This document shows, piece by piece, positions 44,756 to 58,075 of a stretch of 64,000 nucleotides of DNA. Numbering within the stretch: position 1 is the stretch's first letter; every line of letters begins with the position of its first letter. Source of the DNA: Amaurobius ferox (Eukaryota; Arthropoda; Arachnida; Araneae; Amaurobiidae); assembly GCA_951213105.1 (NCBI GenBank), contig OX578149.1, forward strand, positions 4,253,606 through 4,317,605, in the 5' to 3' direction. The position numbers and the translations under genes were made by a program. Below the pieces are notes generated by a model. It worked only from the letters and a program-made list of their open reading frames with translations. It had not been told where the DNA came from and ran no database searches.

Positions 44756-45496
44756 CAGGGTGGCCACTCTTCAGACACATTGAAATTCCCCGACTTTTCC
44801 AGGTGAATTGAAAAGAAATTCCAGACCAGTAATTTTAACATAAAATGCGTGCACATCCCTATTTAGTTACAAATTTGATTAAAGAATCTTAACAATTTAA
44901 CTCCACTATTCAAAAAAAGTTATATTAAATCAGGAGAAAAAAATACACATTTTTTGTTTTTACAAATAAATTTTGACATTTTTAATAAAAAATACATGTA
45001 AATGCAGCAAAATTGGACTACTGAAATATTTAAAAGAATTTAATGTTTTTTTTCACTGAAGACAATAAAAAGAAATAGTCTAAACTGATGTCCATGGGCA
45101 TTGCAAATTGTTCACAATGACAGACATCATTAAAGATATGCAAAAACTACACTGTAACAAGCCACAGCCATTGAATAATTAATGTCAATTCAGCAATGTC
45201 AAAAGAATATCATTAAAATAGAAAAAATATTGTAAAATGTATATAATATTCTTGGCGACAGTTGTCCAAAATGGAGCACAAACTCCACATTTTTGTTTTT
45301 ACACGGAATCAAATGGACACATGGCAGCCTTTATTTAGAAGTTACGAGTACAGCATAATACTTGGCGAAATTTTTCGAAAATGGCATACAAACTGGGCAG
45401 TCCTGTTTTTATAAGGACAACTAGTATTTTAAAAAAAAAAAAAAAACAGAATTTTCACAAAATTCCCTGACTTTTCCCGGTTGAGTGGCCACCCTG
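44756..45496. mobile_element. MITE with CAGGGTGGCC ends, copy 2
   Basis: Counterpart of 31493-32234; AATAT on both sides. Confidence 0.8.
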
Positions 45497-45659
45497 AATA
45501 TTAAGTGTGTAGCAAATTGTAAAAATTGAGAACATATGTGGGCTGAATGTATGAAAAAACTGGCTAATGAGTTATGTACTAAATGTATGTCATTTTGTGT
45601 CAAATCACTTAATGGTTTGAACCTTGATATCTAAAAAATTGATCATTTTTGGTACAGTG

Positions 45660-46122
45660 ATAGTACCAGTAAAGTTTAAAAAAACTGTAAAATTTCAGAT
45701 TTTTTGGGCTCTTAGATTTTCAGTTATTCACTTTTTAAAAAAGCCAAATCTGGTAAAGTTTTAAAATCTTTAAACAGTGGTAGATCAAAAACTATTTGAC
45801 CAAGAGAGCTCAAATTGGTGCAGTCTTTTGTTTTCGATGGGCCTTAATTTGATATACAACATGATTATGGTATTTAACTCTTTTTTAAAATTGGAGTTTC
45901 TAAAATAATTACAAACTAAAAGAGAAATTGATTTTAGAAAATAGCATAGTCATATCAAATTAAGAACCATTAAAAGAAAAAAAAAATGACACCAATTTGA
46001 GATCTCTAGGTCAAATACTTTTTTTTTTGCCAAATTTGGCAGATTTCGCTTTTAAGAAAGTCAATAACTGAAAACTAAGAGCCCAAAAAATCTAATATTT
46101 TACAGTTTTTGTCAGCTTCACT
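45660..46122. repeat. Foldback repeat 2, copy 2
   Basis: Counterpart of 32398-32860. Confidence 0.78.
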
Positions 46123-47076
46123 GGTACTACTATTGTACCAAAAATTATCATTTTCCATGATGTCAAGGTTCAGATCATTGGTTGATTTGACACGGAATGA
46201 CCCTTGGATGAATATTCAATTTTGCAGTATTTTAATTACTTAAGTTTTACACCATATGAAATATTGTTTAAAAACAAACTAATTATTCTTTGTAATCAAA
46301 GTTAGAGGTAAGTTACGGTACAGGAAAATTAGGCGTTCTGCATTTTCAGGTTGCAGCCTATTAAGTTTTGGTTCATAAACATTCCCTGCTTCTTTCTGAA
46401 AATAAACGTTCACTATCAACGCTGGCTAGCTGGTGCAGACAAGTACTTTCTTGCTATCTTTGCAAGTATGGCACAAAATAGAAACATTTTCTATTTTAAA
46501 TTGGCATAAAATAGAAATATTACCTTTAAAAAAATTAACGGTGGTATCATAGGACTGTAATGATTTTTAAGAGTGAACACAGTGAGTAAGGGCACAAAGC
46601 ACAAATAGAACATGTTTCTAGATGCACAGAACACAAACTGCTATAAAATGAATTAAAAGAAATATAATTAGTCGAAAAAATTCTAAGTATATTTTTAATT
46701 CTAATTTCTAGCAATTGCAAAAATTATAATTACTACGTTATGAAATATAATTTTGCGGTGTTTTTAAAATAATTCTAAGAATTATGTGTGTTTTTATTTC
46801 TTTTAAGTATCATGTTTTCTTTTAAGGCTTTTATTACTTCTTCCAAAAATTTCTTCCAAGTATCAACTCTTTTTTTATTTTCTTAAAGTATCAAATTTGT
46901 TTTAATTTAGTATTGTGTTTTTTAACATTTCACTCCTGTATCAACTTTTTCTAAGTAGCGTATTATTTTAAAATTTCTTCCTAGTATATTTTTTTTATTT
47001 CTGCAAATAACATTAAATTAATTATAATATTTAACACTGTCTAAGCAGAGAATAAATGAAAACATAGTCATATTGC

Positions 47077-47407
47077 ATTTGTTATGCATGCATGTTTATT
47101 TCAAATCCTGTAAAATCAAATTATTCTTTAACATGTTTTTTATAGATTTTAGTTTTAGACATACATGTATAATTACACTAAATGAAAGTTGCTTCAGTTA
47201 TTATTATATAGATTAAATTTATTTTATTATAAACACTAACCAACACTAAATAAGTATTTTTACTTGCAGGTAGGTTATACATGAAGCAACTTTCATTTAG
47301 TATAAGTATACTGTCTTTAAGTTTAAAATACATAAAAACATGTAAAAGAATAATTTCTGATTTTACAATATTTGAAATAAACATGCATGCATGACAACAA
47401 ATGCAAT
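47077..47407. repeat. Hairpin with ~120-bp arms, copy 2
   Basis: Counterpart of 33815-34145. Confidence 0.78.
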
Positions 47408-47941
47408 CTCGGACCACTTTTTCATTTAATCTCCGCTGAGATAGTATTAAATGCGAGCATGTATGCACATACCACAATGCTGAAAACATGCACTTTTCCC
47501 GTTTGCTTTTAAAGCAATATGTGCATACATACAACAAAGCTAGGAAGATATATAAGATAAAATAAAAGTTAAAGCTAAATATAATTAAATAAGTTAAAAT
47601 ATATAAATTAAGCAACATGTTAACCTAACACTAACCTAACACAGGAAAATCAAGTTCAAGATACAAACCTACAAACACGGCGGGAAGGAGAATAATAACT
47701 GCAGTCAGTGTTGCCAGATACACAGAGCTTATGGCTTCGTCCCCTGAGGTAGAAATGAGTCCGTTCTGGAAGCTTCCAGAACTGCGTGATGTCACGTCCG
47801 ATCACCGAACTCAAGTAGCATCGGCGGGGTTAGAACTTGGAAGGGTGAAGATAAACAAGAAGGGAGATCCCTGACCACCTGTGTTGGAGGACAAAGCTGA
47901 TAGGGGATTAGCAAGAAGTCCCAAGGGGAGGGAGGTAGAAT

Positions 47942-48380
47942 GGTTATTTTTATGTATGAAAAATGGTAATTTTAATGTAATATAAACGGTATTTATAACG
48001 TATGATAAACGGTATTTATAATGTATGATAAACGGTAATACATGAAAATGCCTTCAGGAAAAGGGTTCGAGAACAAAGCTGAAAGAGGATTTGAGCAAGG
48101 GGGGAGCATTAATGGTTATTTTTACGTATGATAAATTGGTATTTTTAATGTAATAAAAACGGTTATTTTAATGTAAAATAAACAGTAATACATACGTATT
48201 TAAAACGGTATTTCTACATACGGTATGTTCATACACGGTAATTCATATGTATGATATACGGTATTTTTATATACCGTTTACTCATAACGGTATTATAACC
48301 GATGTATTACTGTTTATCGTATAACACATATGAAAATATAACGTATAAACGGTTTAACAACGGTTATAATACCGTATGTG
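47942..48380. repeat. Right subterminal array, copy 2
   Basis: Counterpart of 34680-35118. Confidence 0.8.
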
Positions 48381-48391
48381 TGTTACCTGGG

Positions 48392-48999
48392 ATTGGTTAT
48401 GCTAAAGATACACGAGCAATTATACAAAGTTTAAGGGACAATTCTGAAAAAGAGTTCGTAATTTTTAAAGATGTTGAAACATTTTGTGAATATTATGAAA
48501 TCTTCATATCAGTACCAAGAACTGTAAAATATCAAGCTACACGAATTAACGTCAACTATGATACTCCTGAGGTATATTATAGGAGAGCTGCTTTTTATAC
48601 CTTTTATAGATAATTTTCTAATACAACTCGATGAAAGATTTGTGAAACATAAAAATATATTAGCTTCTTTTCGAATCCTATTGCCGAGCAAAACAGCTCA
48701 AGACCAAGACCTTACAAAAGAAAACAGTGAAGCAGTGAAGACGCTATGTTCCTGGTATTCAGAAGATATTGGTCATATCACATGTGGAAATTTGTATGAT
48801 GAGTTAAAAATATGGCACAGCAAACTCGAACGACTTCAGAATCCAGAATATCCGACTTCAGAATATTCAGATAATGCTTTGGAAGCTTTTCATGAATGTG
48901 ATGAAATTATGTTTCCAAGTATACGAAAACTTCTGCAGATAATGATTACACTTCCAGTCACAACGTGTAGCGCAGAGAGATCTTTCTCCACCTTTTGAT
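48392..48999 (+). pseudogene. hAT transposase C-terminal region, copy 2
   Basis: Counterpart of 35130-35737, with the same frameshift and stop. Confidence 0.87.
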
Positions 49000-49064
49000 A
49001 TTTAAAAAATTATTTAAGAAATTCAACAGGTGAGCACAGGTTAAATGGACTGTTTATGTTATAT

Positions 49065-49747
49065 CCCTTTCGCGACGGCGGCATTCTGGAGCTGTCGCGG
49101 CCCAAAAGACAGAGCGCTTCGCTTCCGAACTGGTCCCAAAGGACGGCACATTTTTTGCGCTAAGCCTAACTCTCGAAAAAAATTCACTAAAAATCACCTA
49201 TTCAACACAGAAATCTACTTTTTTCAGGAATAAAAGAAATATTTAATTTCTATTTGATGTATATTTTTCATACAAATCTGAATACAAAATACTCGTTAGT
49301 TGCTCCCATTCTTTTATCCGAAATAAACGAATCATTCACTGCCTCTAAAGCCCAAACAAAAAAAAATACTCTCTTATATTCCTATGATTCACCAACGAAA
49401 TCATAACGCTGAAATAAAAATAAAAACCGAAACTCAATCATAAAATTGTTGATGCTACGAGAATTGACCTGTCTGTTTATATTACAAAATGATGTTTACC
49501 GCTCCAAATGGAGAAATAATTCATTCGATCCTCTTCTGCCAAAGTCATGCCTCTGCAAAATACATTGAAGTTAGTTCCATGGACATATAACCCCATCTAG
49601 TAGACAAATTTAAACGTTCCACATGGAGACACGTATAAGTGCCACTCTCCGCTTACGGTCAAGTTTCCTCCCTCATGAGTGCGTGCCGTTCGTCCTTGAA
49701 TGCAAGTTCGCAGCTGGCACGTGGGCGTGCCGATCGTCGCGAAAGGG
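49065..49747. mobile_element. 683-bp piggyBac deletion derivative, copy 2
   Basis: Counterpart of 35803-36485; ATAT on both sides. Confidence 0.93.
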
Positions 49748-49751
49748 ATAT

Positions 49752-49835
49752 ATCCACAAGGACATTGAAGTAAACCCTGAAGAGGTTTTAAATGAAATGG
49801 TTAAGAAGCCTAGACAACTTGATATTAAACTTTGA
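49752..49835 (+). pseudogene. hAT transposase C-terminal end, copy 2
   Basis: Counterpart of 36490-36573. It reads DIEVNPEEV where copy 1 has DIEVKTEEV, a two-codon difference between the copies. Confidence 0.82.
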
Positions 49836-51012
49836 ATATTGTATACTTTCATTTATAGAAGTTATCAGTACTGTTCTTATTTAGTAAACATAATGTTAAA
49901 TAAATAAATCTATTCGGCGATAAATTGATTTATTTCAATATATTGTCATTTGACATGCGTAATAATATACAATGAGGTTTGACCCCCCCCCCCCCCCCCC
50001 CCCAGAACGAATTTCTGGCTACGCCACTGCAACTGATAGATACATTTAGGGGATATATAGAGATTAATTGCACTCATTTAGCATTTGGACATCTTGGCTA
50101 TGATAAAAAAGTTGCCAATAACTTCAATTCCATTAAAAAATGTGATAGAGCTATATTTTGTGCATACCTTTTTCTAAAATACAATCATGTTTTAGAAAAA
50201 TATTTTTGTTCATTTCATATATATCAAGACGTTAAAGGGGCCCCAGAGGAATGTCTGCCTCAGACCTTATCTACATTGCATATGACAACAGATACTGGAA
50301 ATGAAACTAGATATTGGACTCATTTTTAACATATTTACAACAAAATTTTGCATTGCATATGACATCAGATACTAAAAACAAAGCTGTATATTGGACCCAT
50401 TTCTAATTTATTTACAACAAGTGATATTATAATAGCTCTTGTGTTGTGTCTATGTAGACAGTGATTGACTTTTATTATAGTAGATATCCCATGAATAAAT
50501 CAATTTTTCAAATTGCTTATGGGTAGAATGCCTCACTAGTGTAAATGAAGCCATATAATAATGTTATTTACATTAAATTGCTATAACAAAAACTTAAAAT
50601 TTCGTTGTTTTGAGAACTTAACCAACCAATATAAGAAAATTTATTTAAGGACATTCACGATAGTGCACACACTTTTATTAATTATGAAATATTGTGTTTG
50701 AAATTATTGTTTATGTAACATTTTTGGATATCATTATTTTCATGAATTAAAACAAAATGTTTAAAAATTTGAAACTTCTGAATGTTGGGTCCTATATAAA
50801 AGCATCAAGATTCCAGTATTCACAGATTATAATAATTGTACCCAGTTTCTTTGGACTCTCTCAATTTTTGATATTTCATGTCTACGTACACACAATCATT
50901 GCCTTCAAAACATTCAGTTCAAGTTCAGAGATTCTCAAAATATGTGAATTCATTGAAAAGTCGAATTTCAATTTCGTCTTATCACAATATCTTCTCTGTA
51001 CATGATACTATA

Positions 51013-51881
51013 CAGGGTGTCCCAAAAAGATTGAAACACGCTTTAATTCCTTACCTGTTGGAGATAAGTGAGCAATGTGAATTGCAAAAATGTTGAAAGT
51101 AAGGTAGGAAATAAGACTATGTTAATGAAATTGTCCTCCCATTAGTTTTCAAAAAGTTACACTTTTTAGATTTTTATACAACCCACTAAGACAAATTGGG
51201 TCAATCAGAAAATTTTTAGTTTTAATGCAACAAGATCATTAAAAACAACCGCATATCTGCATCTTTAAAATCAACTGAATTATGATAAAGAAAAAAAAAT
51301 CTGACTTATGCCACTTTTCCGTGCCATGTGAAAGGCTGTTCCATCAGTGAAAATAAAGATCATAAACAAATTGACGATGGAAATTATTTAGATCAAAAAT
51401 ACTTTAATATGTGTCAAAAAATTTTATCACAAATGCATCTAAATAAAGTATTACACAGACAGAGATCATATAAAGCAGTGGTACTCACTACGTGTTTGAG
51501 GTTCTCCTATGTATTATCATCCAGTATTATCTTTTTTGTGATATGTCACAAATTTACATTTCTAATTTGATATATAGTCCCCATTCACAATATTCAATTT
51601 TCAATTAAATATAACTCACTCAGTTTTAAAGATACAGATATGCAGGTTTTTTTAATGATCTTGTTGCATTAAAAATAAAAAATTTCTGATTGACCAAATC
51701 TGTCTAAGGGGGTCGTATAAAACTTTAAAAAGTGTAACTTTTTGAAAATTAATGGGAGAACTATTTCACTAATGTAGTCTTATTTCCTACCTTACTTTCA
51801 ACATTTTTACAATTTACATTGCCCACTTATCTCCAACAAGTAAAGAATTAAAGCGCACTTCAATCTTTTTGGGACACCCTG
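51013..51881. mobile_element. Long-TIR mariner-type MITE (complete)
   Basis: 869 bp: left CAGGGTGTCCCAAAAAGATT after TA (51011-51012); right on minus CAGGGTGTCCCAAAAAGATT. Arms of about 250 bp. No transposase. It crosses the end of duplication copy 2 at 51750. Confidence 0.9.
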
Positions 51882-52751
51882 CATATGTAGTGAAAGTAAT
51901 AGTAGTCACATTATTAGATTAGGTTTGTAAAGTATAGCAAGACGTGATATGTCCAATACAGGTCTTTTGTAGAGAGACACTCTAGAATTTCAAACATTGC
52001 TCACTGAAATCAGCTGTTCTTGGTTTGAGTTTTCCTTCCAGAGTTTCGTTCTTTTGCAGTTAACTTCATTGACAACAAAAGAATTTGCTACGTTGTCATT
52101 TTGCAATGAAATCAAAACTAAGTCCATAATTTGGAAAACAGCCTAAAGGAAGAGTTTTAAAGCTTGGAATCATACTCTCAGGGCTGCAACAAGAGTGTGA
52201 ATTAATGCTTTAGAACCAGCCATGTAACACCTGGACAAGTAATGTAAGGGTGGAGGCACTGTGAAATAAAACTGTGAAGATTCTGGTAATAAGGGAGGGG
52301 ACCTGAAATGTCTTGTGAGATGACCCAAGTTTAGTCTGTGACCACTGTTTGATGAATTTCAAATTATAGAATGTAAAGCTGTGGAGAATTCATTAAACTG
52401 GTAATTTTTAGTAGTTGTTTGTTTTCACTCACATAGCCCAAATCCACATTTTTTTTTTCAATGTTGTATCTTTCACAGCCTTTATTTGCACTCTCATAAT
52501 TTTTAATGAGCTGATACATTTTGCAATAGATCTTAACAATTTTCTGTCATGATCATTTGCAAAAAAACAAAAATAAATAAATAAATAAAATCATTAAAAT
52601 GTCAATTTTTCTTTATTACCCCAAAAATGCCAAAATTTTAAAACATTCATTTTATTTTAGTAAATTTTTTATTTACTGGTGGTGCTCAATGCTCAAGTGC
52701 ATTGTTATATTACTTCTTTCAATGTACACAGTTGTACTACTTCTTTCAATG
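51882..52751. other. Noncoding stretch
   Basis: AT-rich. A 24-bp direct repeat (TACTTCTTTCAATGTACACA..) abuts the Tc1 element at 52710-52760. No gene seen. Confidence 0.5.
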
Positions 52752-52784
52752 TACACAGTTGAGTCACATTATTGGGAACACCAG

Positions 52785-54987
52785 CTAATACCCAAAGTAA
52801 TACCCAAAGTAACTGTGGTGTGCAGCTTGGACAGCAGATAAAAGGGCTGGGAGTGACTCATTAAGATGCTGGAAGGTGTTCACAGGTATATGGAGCCATG
52901 CTGACTGCAGTGCATCTGATAGTTGCTGAAAGGTGCGTGAGGGAGAATCCATAGAGTGAACAAACAACCCAATCGATGTGATCCTACAGATGCAGATTTA
53001 AGTTTGGGGAATAAGGGGGCCAGGAAGTACTTTGAAGTCTTCATCGTGCTCCTCCTGCCACACAGCCAGTTCTCGCCGTGTGACATGTCTCATTCTCATG
53101 CTGGTAAATTCCATCCACCCCAGGGAAGACAATCAGCACAGACTAATATAAACAGACTTTTCACTCGACCTCAGCGCCCTCAACCGCCAACCAAAATATC
53201 AAGGTTGACACGCTTGGCGATGGTCTGTGACGGTTTTTGCCAAGATGTTCTGCTAATATAACCCTATTTGGCACTGAACGAAACACTTGGAACTTGGAAG
53301 AACTTTGTTCTATCATCACATGTTTACACGTGGTGAACATACTTTCGCTGCTATTTTGGATTTTATAATCAATTATTTTATTTTTTATAGATTACTAAAA
53401 GAAAAGGAATTACATTTACAAGGTATGTAATTTATTTTTATTTACATAAAAAATTTATTTGTTATCCATCCCATATTTCATCCTATGCACGTGTTCATCA
53501 TAAGAAATTGGTACAAGTATTATCACTGCCGACTAGATTAAATTCTAAGAAGCAGTGGCATTATTAGTTAAAAAACCTTTTCCGCATTTATATAAAATGT
53601 ATAAAAGTTGATATTTGGATAGATTTTTCTAGAGAAAGTTGAATATGATATTGAATGTGTATATATTTTACATGCTTTTTACTAACTGACGTAATGTAAA
53701 AAATAATCCCCTCCCCCCCCCCTTTCTAATTAACGATTGAGTTCGACACCTTTGATAATGCATTTATGTTGTTATTTAGTATAAAAATATTAGTGTATTT
53801 AAAAAAAAATATATATATATATATATAACAACAGCATCCCAGAAGAAATTAAGAACTAAGCAATTTAACAATCAACACGCTAGTATACTTTTTAGGCTGA
53901 AAATATTATATAATATTTCAGTCTTTTGGGTATGTTAGCATGTAATTTTTGGTGTATAATGATTTACAGTGATGCAATACGTCAATTTTTTTTTTATTTA
54001 GTTTATGATTGCATAAATTAAATATATATATCTATGTTTATTTACTTAAATTTACAAATATTACAGATAAAAGTATTTTTAAATGCTGATCATGTTTATA
54101 GTTTAAAAAATTATAAAAGTACAGTTCCATAATTTTTTTTTTTTTGGCTGCATTAATATAAAATCGCCAATTGAGCGATAGTTGCCAAATCCAGCAGTCG
54201 AGCTTTTTATACATCATAGCTGCAATGGTTGGCTCCTCGAATGCTAGTGTCTATGCGAAATCCTATGTTAACGATGTTGCCATAGGTTCCTATGGGAGTG
54301 AACCTTCTGAATATAGTATTCTGTGACAATCAGCATGTATGGGTGTATGTGGTCTGCAAGGATGGATTCATAACGAATTTGGTTTATAGTGCCTTCCACA
54401 GGTATGGGTAGACTCGGAGAATGCCATGAAAACATTCCCCAGTCCATAATTGCCCCCATTGCCTTGTGTTCTTCCAGTAATGGTTGAAGAATGTTTGTTC
54501 TCTCATCTTTCACGCTTTATACATCAATGTCCATCCATTCGATAAAGCAGAAAACATGACTGACTGGAGAAGGCAATCTTTGCCAATCAGCGGAGGTCTG
54601 ATACTGTTGTGCAGATGTAAGCCTTTTCTGCCAATGCACAGCATAGGTGCAGTAATTTGTCTGCTTCGGAGGCCCATATGCAACAGGATTCGTTAAACTG
54701 TTGAGACACACTTCTGGTAGCCCCCTGGTTCATTCAGACCCGATTCATTACTCCACTGTAGCACGACAATTACCGATGTTCATCTCTCACATCAATGGTG
54801 TGTGGTGCTCCACAATTTCCACATTGCTTATTTGCAATGGTGCAATTTCTCCATTGATGATACACTTTAACCACAGCAGCACACGAATAGTTCACAAACT
54901 GTGCTGTTTTGGAAATACTGCCACCCTTGGCCCGAAACCCAATAATCATCCCTTTTTCCAAATCCGATAAATTGCTCCTTTTAGCCA
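52785..54987 (-). pseudogene. Tc1-like transposase pseudogene, split
   Basis: The minus-strand ATG at 54987 gives MAKRSNLSDLEKGMIIGFRA (helix-turn-helix). Degraded frames follow, then WGMFSWHS and IPVEGTINQIRYESILADHI (54470-54320). After the interruption comes HENETCHTARTG (second Asp position reads Glu/Asn), WPPYSPNLNLHL (third box degraded; the catalytic Glu cannot be placed) and the Tc1 C-terminus ending SLPALLSAVQAAHHSYFGY (52970-52785). Multiple stops and shifts; dead. Confidence 0.82.
53110..54310. other. Insertion within the Tc1-like element, type unknown
   Basis: AT-rich sequence with (TA)n at 53810-53826. It separates two halves of the transposase. Ends and target duplication were not resolved. 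Confidence 0.45.
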
Positions 54988-55401
54988 TAACATCAACGAG
55001 TGATATGTTTTCAGAATGCCTGCATAACACCTTATATACCAACCAAGCCAACTCATGACACGTGCATTGGCTACACACTGTTGATGTCAAAAGTAGAAGG
55101 TGGTCACAATAATGTGACTCGACCCTGTATTACTAAACTTTTAAATCTGCACCAGAGAAAAATTAAATTAAAAAAATATAAATGTGTGAAAGTATTATTT
55201 ATAAGCTGTAAATGTATTCAATCTGTCACTTTTTAAGGGCTCTGCAGGCATTACCTGTAAATAGGGAAAAATATGTTATCTGCCCCCTCACCTCTAACCA
55301 AGTATATGTAAATCTTTGTGTTTTTATGTGCAAACATTCGAAATGAAATGAATCTCATTTTTATGTGTAACTTCACATTATGTCTGCTTGTGGATATATA
55401 C

Positions 55402-55495
55402 GATCCCTGTGGATGCCTCCCTCACTGGGTTCCGGTCTAAATTGGGTGACACTTCCTGGCCGTCCAAACAGATACCTATACCTTCAGGTAGGTCC
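55402..55495 (+). mobile_element. SINE fragment, plus orientation
   Basis: GTGGATGCCTCCCTCACTGG, TCTAAATTGGGTGACACTTC and GGCCGTCCAAACAG are the 3' half of the SINE body in the opposite orientation to the others. Confidence 0.8.
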
Positions 55496-55536
55496 AATGT
55501 TTTGGGTCAAAAAAGAAGAATCTATGTGCCCACATA

Positions 55537-56310
55537 CACTGTTTCAAAAAAATAAATGCACTCATAAAAAAATTGAGCTACAGCCATGAAACTCTATACA
55601 AATGCTGTTTTAAGAGTTATGAAAATGATCAAGCTGTCAACGTCAATGATGTTATAAGGCTCATACAATGTACATGAGAATGACACATTGTGCAGCATTT
55701 AAAATGACTGGTGTTCTCACTCACTTGCAATTGGAACTAGATTTTCTGCTTTGATACTGTAAGTTGTGTATAAAGATACCTTTGATACATATTCGATGGC
55801 ACTGAGAACAATTGTTGGATTTAGAGAAAAGGTCACATCATAAGCCTAAAGTAGCTGGTTGGTCCAACAGACGTATCAGCCACCATTTAGGTCAGAGTGA
55901 TATGGTAGTTGCTTGGTGTTGACAACAGTGAATCAGAGAAGATACATGCAACTGTCGCAGAGGCTCAGGATGCCCCAGACAGACAACTGGTGGACAGAAA
56001 TTGCTGCCTTCTCAGAATACAACTGAATTAGCTGACCAGTTGCAACATTCGTTGCAGAATCTTTCGCAGAACTACATAAGCAACTTTTTGACTATATGTC
56101 CTACCGAATATCTGCTTGTATAGTTGCCAGGGTAGGATTTACCACTTACTAAAATGTTATCTTGTTGCCACCATTTCTTATTAAAACTTTTTTTTGCTCC
56201 CAAATTCTAATCACTTGCATATCTCCATGTATAATTTAATACATGCATGCCGAATTTTGCAGCTATAACTCAATTTCTTATTGGTACACATATGTTTTTG
56301 CAACAAAGTG
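55537..56310 (+). mobile_element. Tc1-like deletion derivative
   Basis: 774 bp between TA dinucleotides (55535-55536, 56311-56312). Ends CACTGTTTCAAAAAAATAAA and, on minus, CACTTTGTTGCAAAAACATA, with a further match ATTGAGCTACAGC / ATTGAGTTATAGC inside. About 55798-56130 retains a degraded N-terminal DNA-binding region (WSNRRISHHLGQSD, then GCPRQTTGG). Confidence 0.75.
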
Positions 56311-56479
56311 TATTTTTTTTTGTTCATTTGCTTAAGTGACTTGCTAGGCGTGCTCATTGCAGCTAGTAACAGCTTATTGCTTAATTATTTTGTTTTTAGA
56401 AGGAAGTGGATCACAACAAATTACTTCACAATCAATTGGTAACTATGGTTCCCTGAATTGATATTATATTGATATATTC

Positions 56480-56572
56480 AAACTTATAAATCTTAGTTTG
56501 TGAATGTGTTAAACTTATAAATCTTAGTTTGTGGATGTGTTAAGCTTATAAATCTTAGCTTGTGAATGTGTT
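56480..56572. repeat. 31-bp tandem repeat, three units
   Basis: AAACTTATAAATCTTAGTTT.. repeats at 56480, 56511 and 56542. Confidence 0.92.
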
Positions 56573-57218
56573 ATTGCTTTACGGAGCAAATTTGCATCCT
56601 ACATGTATGGTTCTTACAAATTCTATTTGTAAGAGCCACGTTAAACATTTAGCTGCCAATTTTATGTTGCCATATTACATCTAGGCTACATGATTTTTCT
56701 AACCCTTAATTTATTTTAATTTCTAGATAACAAAGAAACAGTGCAAAATTTCTGTTCTGCATCTGTATGCTTTAGCAAGTGAACTAAAACAAGAAAAAAA
56801 ATTATAAAGATGTAAATTAGAACTAACAGGAATTACTTTTTGTCTGGTGTCTTGCGATCACCTATATGCCTCATTGCTTTCCTCAATTTTAAAATTCCTT
56901 TTGGAGCTGAAGATTCCAATATGTTGGTGATTATGCACACTACAATTCTTATTCTGATCATGATTGGAATTGAAGGATTAGACTCTATATGGGAATGCTA
57001 CTGTGCTCTGATAATTCTGCAAATGAGGAATTTTTAGCAAACCAATATTTTGGAAATTGCCTATTCAAAAGCAAAAGAGTGTCATGGTGCCCATGTAGCC
57101 TCTGCTTATTTTTACCCTTTAAAATGTTCTAAACTAAGTGTATAAAAAGTTATTTGTTTTATTCTATCCATTATGAGTCTTGTGATATCATAAAATGCTG
57201 ATTTGTATCCTGTTTGTA
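56573..57218. other. Noncoding stretch
   Basis: No repeat or gene signature recognised. Confidence 0.45.
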
Positions 57219-57220
57219 TA

Positions 57221-57578
57221 CAAGGTGTCTAGAAAAGTCTATGTCAAGGAAAATTTCTCAACGAAGAAAGTTATAACACTTTGTCACTTCATTCATTAAT
57301 GCTGTTTTATTTGGAAGGATTTGTTTATTCCATAGTTTTCAGAGGTTTTTTTTTCACCCTCCCAGTTTTTCTGTCAAATAAACACATTTTTATACTAATT
57401 TAGCAAAGCACTACAACTTTGTAATTGACTTTTTTTCTCTATCTCTATAAAAGAGTCATCCCCTTGAAAATTGTTTTGTCTTGTAGCGCCATATAGGTTT
57501 CCTATTCAGCTGCATTTAAAAATAAAGCTGTTCTTTCTCAAGAAATTTTCTCTGATACGTACTTTCCTAAACACCCTG
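57221..57578. mobile_element. 358-bp mariner-type MITE
   Basis: TA at 57219-57220 and 57579-57580. Left CAAGGTGTCTAGAAAAGTCT, right on minus CAGGGTGTTTAGGAAAGTAC, then AGAAAATTTCT on both. Confidence 0.82.
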
Positions 57579-57747
57579 TAGTATTTTATAACTATTCTAT
57601 TCTCAAAAATTAGTCGGTGGAATCATATAAATTTAAAACGTATTATTTTTACACAGCAAAAAAAAATCTATGCTGGGAGATCAATGGAGTCTAGTTTGTC
57701 TTTAAAATTCAAATTTAAAGGGTACACACATAAATTATAGTAGTTTA

Positions 57748-57890
57748 TTCACTACAAAATACAGTGCACTGAAATATTGAAATCATTATAAAAACAAACA
57801 TTTTGACAAAAAGAAAAATTCACTACAAAATACAATGCTGTTTTGTACAATTCTGAAATCATTATTTAAAACTAGTATTTTTATAGAATA
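57748..57890. repeat. ~73-bp direct repeat, two units
   Basis: CACTACAAAATACAGTGCAC and CACTACAAAATACAATGCTG, each followed by ..TGAAATCATTAT and related sequence. Confidence 0.7.
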
Positions 57891-58075
57891 AACAAATGAT
57901 AAAACAAAGGAACAAGAGTTATTTTTTTTTTGTAAGTAGAAAGATTAATAATGAAACATTTTCATAGAAAAATATTTTCTAAAAAAGTTGACACTTTTTT
58001 TAATGACTTCTGTTGCACCTATACACTACTTGTAGATGGAACACTTGTTTTATCATCCCACTCTTCTATTCTTTT

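Larger units (their letters stand above)
41291..48391. mobile_element. 7.1-kb inverted-repeat element, copy 2
   Basis: Counterpart of 28030-35129, with the same ends and AT duplications (41289-41290, 48392-48393). Confidence 0.85.
39451..50029 (+). mobile_element. hAT transposon with nested insertions, copy 2
   Basis: Same ends as 26171-36765; target duplication CAGCTGAT (39443-39450) against CAACTGAT (50030-50037). Confidence 0.9.
38487..51750. repeat. 13.3-kb tandem segmental duplication, copy 2
   Basis: Repeats 25207-38486 in the same order and orientation. Differences seen include CA-repeat length (27003 against 40279), G-run length at the hAT left end, A10/A11 at 27553 against 40813, TAAAAACTG/TAAACCCTG (36509, 49773), and a few single bases. 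Confidence 0.97.
52754..55127 (-). mobile_element. Tc1-like transposon interrupted by ~1.2 kb
   Basis: TA at 52752-52753 and 55128-55129. Ends CACAGTTGAGTCACATTATT (left) and CAGGGTCGAGTCACATTATT (right, minus). At 2,374 bp it is about 1 kb longer than usual. The transposase reads in two blocks with foreign AT-rich DNA between roughly 53110 and 54310. Confidence 0.87.

Noticed and set aside
53394..53426. Small exon-like stretch (TTTTATAG, ~32 bases, then GTATGT)
   Set aside because: Splice-like signals alone in AT-rich DNA; no flanking exons and it lies in an insertion of unknown type.
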